From positions 3,978,599 to 4,042,598 of the forward strand of contig CAJSYZ010000004.1 of NCBI GenBank assembly GCA_910574455.1: a stretch of 64,000 bases of DNA, in the 5' to 3' direction. The position numbers and the translations under genes were made by a program. Below the pieces are notes generated by a model. It did no database searches and was not told the DNA's origin. It was given only the letters and a program-made list of their open reading frames with translations. Origin of the DNA: Trichaptum fuscoviolaceum. Lineage: Eukaryota; Basidiomycota; Agaricomycetes; Hymenochaetales; Trichaptaceae. The stretch's first letter is position 1, and each line of letters begins with the position of its first letter. Positions 58,295-64,000 of this stretch are shown here, in pieces.

Positions 58295-61192
58295 TCACCA
58301 AGGTCGATAAGGGTTTGGACTCGGCATGCCTGGGCTTTCATATAACAAACCCTTCCCCCGAGCAAAGAAGCCCACTGGGCTATCTTCTAGCCCGGCCACG
58401 TTGGCAGCATTCGACGCAAGTGCTGTAAGTTCCTCGTCAAGCAAATGTGACGGGTCGGTCGCATCAAACACGTTGCGTCGCGACGGCGTCCGGAACGGCG
58501 AGAAAGATGTAAATGGCGACGAGAATAGTTTCCTCGGCGTAGCGAATGATGTAGAGGACTGTCCGCCACTAACTCGTCTCGTTGGTGTTTTAGGGAGTGC
58601 ATCGTGCAATGACGGCCGAGCATCAGGAGCTACAAATGTATCCTCTCTAGAGGTTGCATGATTGGTGGAAGGCCCCGCGACAAGACGTTCACGTTCCCCA
58701 GAGGTCTTCCGTCCGATTGGCGTCCTCATAAGGCTTTCGTTGTAAGGAATGCTAAGGAGTCTACCAACTGGCGTGGATGGCCGAGGCGGGGTCGAAGGTC
58801 GACCTTCCAGCTGCTCTGTCACCTTTCCACTAAGAGCAGGGAGCGCTGATTGTTCACGCCTTCCTCTCGCAGTAGGAGTACTGGGCATAGGAGGCAAATG
58901 GGTGTAGGATAAAAGTAAGTCCTAAGATACAGAATTAGAATAGCCCCGAAGAAAAATTATATCATCACAAACCTTCATAGGCTCCTTTGCCATCCTGTCA
59001 CCTACTACAGGAGGGACAGCTTGCTCCATTGGTTGGCTTTGATCCTCATCTTCCTCACCAACATTGGTATCAAGCACGATTTGTACATTGCCCTCCCGTT
59101 CAGGATAGGCGAACAGTTCCTCTTCATCTGGCGCGCTCGGACTCGACGAGCTATTATTTGGCGTCAAATCAGGGATAGAGCTTGCCTCTGACATGCTCGA
59201 CGTGGCGGACATAGGAGGAGCAGAGACAGGACTGTGCTCTTCATCGCTCAGTGCAGTTTCGGCCGATTCTTGGGAGTTCGACAGTGCTTGCTCTTTCTGC
59301 TCAATGAGAATCCTGGTCTGCGAGAACGCAGGAAGTGGCGGGAAGATAATGCCATTATTTGACTCCTCCGTTGCTGGCTGACTTTGGTTCACTAGATGTG
59401 CATTCGGGTGATTCGACGGCAGAGGTGGGAAAATAATATCGGACTGGACTTGACCATGCGTGGATGGGGTGATAACCATTGAATATCCGCCAGGAATTTG
59501 AGGATAGCCGTATGGGAAATGGTATGGATTTGCAGGAGCAGGGGGGAAAATCCCAACTCGTATCCTCTTTGCAGACTCCATTATATGCTTTTCTTCTTCC
59601 CTTCTTCGCTTCTTTCTCTCTAATTTAGCATTGGCCATTTGCATATTGAAGGGGCTATTGGCGTGTCGAGAATATCCGCCGTTAGCAAAGCATGGAAGGT
59701 CCTGATCCCGAATGCACCAGAGTGATCCTTTGGCTCTGGAATTTCCGTCTGTTGCCTCTTGTTTGGAGAAATGTGGTGTGTTGGTAAGGTTCTGCCGGAT
59801 AGCATTCATCCACTTTTGGCTATGGGAGTTGCCACCTCGTTTGTAGTAAGGAAAGACTAAGCTAATATAGTCATAGATGTCCTTCAGACGTAGCGCATGG
59901 TTAGGTGAAGCAAGGATGGCTCGACCAATAAGGGCAGCGTAGGATAATTCCGGCTTCTCTTCTGAGTAAGGCCCAGGGGGTAGAGTGTATGGTAAGTCTG
60001 GATCCGACTCATCCGGAGGATCACTCATAGGTCCCGGAGAAGATACAATGTTGACAGGATAATCAGGGGAACTGTGAACTGGAGATGACGGAGGAATTGG
60101 CGATGAGGGTGGTAATCTCTCAGGAGCCCTTTCCTTCTGGCGATAGTAAGAGCGTGTAGGTGTCCTAGTTTGGTATGAAGGAGACGGAGCCTGTTAAGTA
60201 GAATCAGCATTGAGTTATACATATGAACCAAGCAATATTTGTACCTGCACAGAAGCTTGTTCATTCACTGTTGTAGTAACTGGTGTCACTGGTGGCTACA
60301 ATACATGTCAAACATATTCTACAAAGGGAAAAGTTGACCTACTTGTAAGAAAGAATCGCGGTGTCTGTAATAGCTTCGTCCAGCGGAGATGGAAGGTGAG
60401 TCGTGTCTATAGTAGTGTGTAGAGTTCGAATCGGAGGTCGACTACACTCTTCGTCAATATTGTGTTGAATAATGAGAGTACATATAGTTACCGATTGATT
60501 AGAAGAACGTGAGGTTGTAGCTGGATGTGGGTAGCGATAGTGCGGTGAAGCGCGTGGTTTGCCTTGTCGACTGGAAAACACATTCTGATGGTAATATGTA
60601 AGAACGACGTGTTTAAAAACAGGAAATACGTGTTACGCACTTCCATTAACTCATCGTCTGACTCTTCCGACTCCTCGGACTCGTAAACGCGTCGAGAGTT
60701 GTTGGACTGCAATTGCATGATCATGTCGAGACTCGGCTTGGCACGTGTCGGAGAAGTGGCAGAGCGCGTTTGACTTCGGTCCTTCTCCTTGCGATGCCTT
60801 GGAGTTCGCATTTCCGCAGAAGATTCACTTTCTTGGTCAGAGTTGTGTACAAGTGGTTTAGACGTGTGTCGCTGATAGTTTGGTGCGCGCGCTTGCATGG
60901 GTGGGGGAGTCTTCGGCGGGTGGCTTGACCTCGTTGACTGAGATGGTTGTGAGCCTGATTCGCTGATTGAGCGTGTCAATGTTGATGGTGCATCACTCTG
61001 TGTAGATGATAGAGTTGCAGAGGAGGAGGGTTTGTCGGAAGACTGGCTCAGTGAGCGCAGAGCACCAGGGTTTTCTGCGAGCAAGAACTCGCGCATCTGA
61101 GCACTGTGGCGAGTCAAGTCCTCACGAGTCATGCCCAACGAATCAAGCAGTCGAGCAATAGGAGAGCGCTCGCCTGGCGCTGTTGAGGACAT
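58295..61192 (-). CDS. Forkhead transcription factor
   Basis: A minus-strand gene of about six exons. Exon 1 (60641-61192) starts MSSTAPGERSPIARLLDSLG and is Ser/Pro-rich with an acidic patch (YESEESEESDDELME). Middle exons add SRQGKPRASPHYRYPHP, PPVTPVTTTVNEQASVQ and a PPSSPIPPSSPVHSSP stretch. The forkhead domain follows: KPELSYAALIGRAILASP, LRLKDIYDYISLVFPYYKRG, QKWMNAIRQNLTNTPHF and KGSLWCIRDQD. Recognition helix residues N-A-I-R-Q-N-L are kept, with Gln for the usual His. A basic segment (LERKKRRREEEK) is a probable NLS. After the intron 58922-58972 the last exon is Thr/Pro-rich with several TP sites (RPSTPPRPSTPVGRLL), possible CDK targets as in cell-cycle forkheads. Direct orthology is not certain. 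Confidence 0.92.
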
Positions 61193-61481
61193 TGCGTTCG
61201 CCGGCGCTATGGACGACGGTGAGCGTGGTGGATGATGAGGACGACGAAGATGTGTGGTGCAGGGAAAGGTGAATTCTTCCTCGAGTCACAGTCACGTTAC
61301 CGCGTTTTCGGCTTTTTCCGCAGTCACTTTTCTTTTCCTTTTTCCCTTCCTTTTCTTCCGGTTTTGATTCTCATTCCGCCTTTGCACAAGAAATTTCCAC
61401 TGAACCGAGCAAGGCATTCAAATATGGTCATATAGAATAAGAAACACTACAACTACACAAAATTACAAAAAAGCAGATCAC
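61193..61481. other. Gap between SF3B1 (3' end) and forkhead (5' end)
   Basis: This is the promoter and 5' UTR side of the forkhead gene and the 3' side of the splicing-factor gene, both on the minus strand. The stretch 61320-61370 is a strong pyrimidine run (ttttccttttt-type on the plus strand). No gene was seen. Confidence 0.4.
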
Positions 61482-64000
61482 TCAAATAAACATCTGTAGC
61501 GGCGATCTATCGTATATATTTTGCCCTTCACTCAATTCCGACAGGTCGGGATAGAATGGCACAAGCGCATCCTCTGCGCCTAGATATAGTGAGTTGTAGA
61601 CACGCCAGTATACCTCGCGAACTTTGCGAGCTGGGTGGAATAATCCTTGTAACGTGTAGCTGAGAAGCACACCCGGGCCTAGAGTCACACGCATCGCTTC
61701 AATGGCCTCCATGACGGCGCCGATGACGTGAGGAGACGTCTCGAAACAATTCGGCCACACGAGGTTCATAAGGTGAAGCATCGAATCTTCACAACCCAAT
61801 CCAGCAACACCAAGCGCAAGATGCTTGACGATCGTACTCGCAGTTTGTCGATGTACCAGATCACGGTCGGTAAGGGCATCCTCGAGCATCGTCACAACGG
61901 AGTCGCAGTAGTACGCAGACTGCGGGCCAACGTACTCGAACACGAATGAAAGGGCCTTCAGACATCCGGTACGGACATTCAACTCCGCTGTCCGGTATTC
62001 GGAAAGGATAGCAGGGATGCACGTAAACGCTATAAACATTGGATTAAGATCAATACTAAGTACGTAAGGATGAGGTGTAATCGAAGACTCACGTCCGCAA
62101 GTTTCGGCGACGATAGCGATTGCAACCGTACTACATACACGACTCTGACGTTCTTGAACGCGCAGGTTCGTCAGTAACACAGATAAAACATCTTGAGGAC
62201 CCAAGCTCTTCGCGATATAACCGAATGAGTTGACAGCGGCACGACGGATAGCCTTTTTGTGTGCCTTCAGTAGATCTAGCAGTTCGAAGCAAATACGCAT
62301 CCATTCTCTTGCCGGTACGAATTCGGCACCACGGTCGGCTATACGACCAATCAAATTGATTGACGACTCCTGCACCTTCTCGTGTCGATTTCGGAGAATG
62401 GGAGTCATACGCGGGACTGCAAAGTAAAAGATGGTTAGGACTGATTTCTATGCATGGTATGCAGATTGCAAAACTCACGAAGATCTTTCACAGGAGGATT
62501 CATTTGGGTCATGCCGACAACATTCGCAATAGCACCAATGGCAGCGATGATACTACCCAAAGTATCTGGGTACTCCTCACCCAACTGTTCGAAGAGCACC
62601 AGACCAAGTTTGCTGAGTAGTTGATCTTCACCGCACTGCTTAATCACAACTGCCAGTCGAGAGGTAAGATCAGCTGCTTGTTGACGGACCTTAGCGCTTT
62701 TGTTGTTCAAACGCCAGAGGATAGTCGAAACGATCTGAACGAGGTATGGTTTGACGCGGATACCGAGGGCGTTAACCACTGTACCAAAGCCGTCTAACAT
62801 GACCTGGTCTTCAGTCGTCTGTTCCTGGAACGAATAGATGATGCCGTCAACGAGTCGAACCTCCAGTCGTTCATCAATGTCCGAAGCGCCTAAGCCTTGC
62901 ACAACCTTCGTAATCGTCTCCATAACCATCTTACGATACGGCTCTGCCTCATCCTTCAGGTCGTTGACAATCCTTCCGACAATCTCGGCTACGCCCGCCT
63001 TTTGTGCAAGCTCCACTGTTGTCTCTACGACTTGTTTGTAGTTTCTCCGATCAAGAGCCATACGGCGAACCCAGAATGACTTGAAGAAGTCCGGCAAAAT
63101 ATCTTGCTTGATGTATTGAGGAGTGACACCCTCCGTCGCAGCGCACTGTTTCACGACCTTCAGGACAATCTTCTTCATCTCCTCGTCAGATGTCTGGAAT
63201 TCACGAATGAGGATGACAGTCACTTCCTTGGTATAGTAGGAAGCATACTCAGGGTCCATAAGTGGGATGATGAATCCAATGGCCTTCAAAAAAGCAGCCA
63301 AACCCTTGCCACGATGGAGACGGATACCAAGCCACAGAGGCTTTAACACATTGTCGAAGGATTCGATACCGTAAGGTGCTGCGGCCTCAGCAAGAGCCGC
63401 GAGAGCCAGGGCAGTCATAGTGCGAACTTTCTGCTGCTCGTCTGTCAACCCATGAGCAACCGCGTCCACAAGATTACGAAGATGCGGAAGAACTGCACAT
63501 CCCATCATGATTGCGATCTGCTGAACAATACGAATGCCGGTGTGACGTGCCTGCCATGACTTCTTGCTCCGACAAACAGCCTTTAAGAACGGTAGTAGAG
63601 CTGGAATACCGAGTGCGGAAGCAACTACAGAGAACGCACGCGCAGTCGTGTTGCGCACGTATTCGTCGGCATGGTCAATATCCGGACGCATGGTCGAAAT
63701 CATGTGTGCCAGACCGGCAGCCTTGGACAAGTTAGAAATGATCTCGCGACCTTCAACACGCGCATAGTAATCTTCGTCAATGAGCAGGGGCTCGATGACG
63801 ACGAGGATTTTGTGCACGTACGGGCGGACAAGGTCATCGAGTTTATACAGCACACGATCAATGACCTTCACAAGTAAATGACGTTCTTGGTCCTCCAAAG
63901 TACGCTCCATGAGAAGGGGTAAAATTTTGTCAAAGAGTGGGCCAGCGCCGAACTCACGCGCCTTGTCCGTTATTTGCCTCAGTGCAGTTTTTCGAACTGG
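61482..64000 (-). CDS. SF3B1: U2 snRNP splicing factor SF3B1 (Hsh155), C-terminal part
   Basis: The gene runs off the right edge. Three visible exons, 62479-64000, 62093-62416 and 61482-62029, encode about 800 residues of HEAT repeats nearly colinear with human SF3B1. Examples are [98 protein letters not shown] and [20 protein letters not shown]. The protein clamps the branch-site helix in the U2 snRNP. Hotspot positions of the human gene can be placed: R625 (EYVRNTTA) and H662 (ARHTGI) are kept, K700 (DEQQKVRT, codon at 63428-63430) is Lys, while the K666 position is Arg (HTGIRIVQQ). The C-terminus ends [11 protein letters not shown], slightly different from the animal tail. Intact and surely essential. 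Confidence 0.98.

Overview
The window is nuclear DNA from a filamentous basidiomycete, most likely an Agaricomycete. Nearly every gene is cut by several 45-70 bp GT-AG introns, the housekeeping proteins are of fungal type, and a KDZ/Plavaka DNA transposase of the kind that is abundant in mushroom genomes is present. No rRNA, tRNA, CRISPR array or organellar DNA was recognised. Exon limits are read by eye from splice signals and reading frame, and protein families are named from remembered conservation. No database search was run.

Layout. 1-3.7 kb: 3' part of an Mms22/Mus7 DNA-repair gene, then a DUF1295 membrane-enzyme gene. 4.6-21.2 kb: a mobile-element locus with four multi-exon genes in alternating orientation: an unknown gene A (minus), a Plavaka transposase (plus), an unknown gene C (minus) and an unknown gene D (plus). 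These are separated, and in places invaded, by dense blocks of short palindromic motifs. A small MITE-like inverted-repeat element lies in the C-D gap. 22-29 kb: a gene graveyard with a decayed WD40 (Cdc4-like) gene, a decayed group III hybrid histidine kinase (Nik1/Os-1 type), and between them an intact-looking 3'-5' exonuclease-domain gene that lacks one catalytic Asp. 29.7-47.8 kb: ordinary, mostly conserved genes: an ADF-H/coiled-coil/PH actin-type protein, Ded1 RNA helicase, a conserved unknown nuclear-looking protein, a GATA zinc-finger factor, SAGA subunit Spt20, Hgh1, and a secreted Ser/Thr/Asn-rich protein.

48.1-58.0 kb: a 9.9 kb element bounded by near-identical 1.33 kb inverted repeats. 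Its core holds pieces of unrelated host genes (Bsd2/Ndfip-type, TFIIB, Sds3-type). Three repeated leader sequences and three repeated trailer sequences divide the core into cassettes. No transposase is visible. The structure resembles a Pack-TIR/Pack-MULE gene-capturing element and is the most striking part of the window. 58.3-64 kb: a forkhead transcription factor and the 3' part of the U2 snRNP gene SF3B1/Hsh155.

The conserved genes do not form one pathway. They are housekeeping functions (repair, translation, splicing, chromatin, protein folding) interrupted by two mobile segments and the debris between them.
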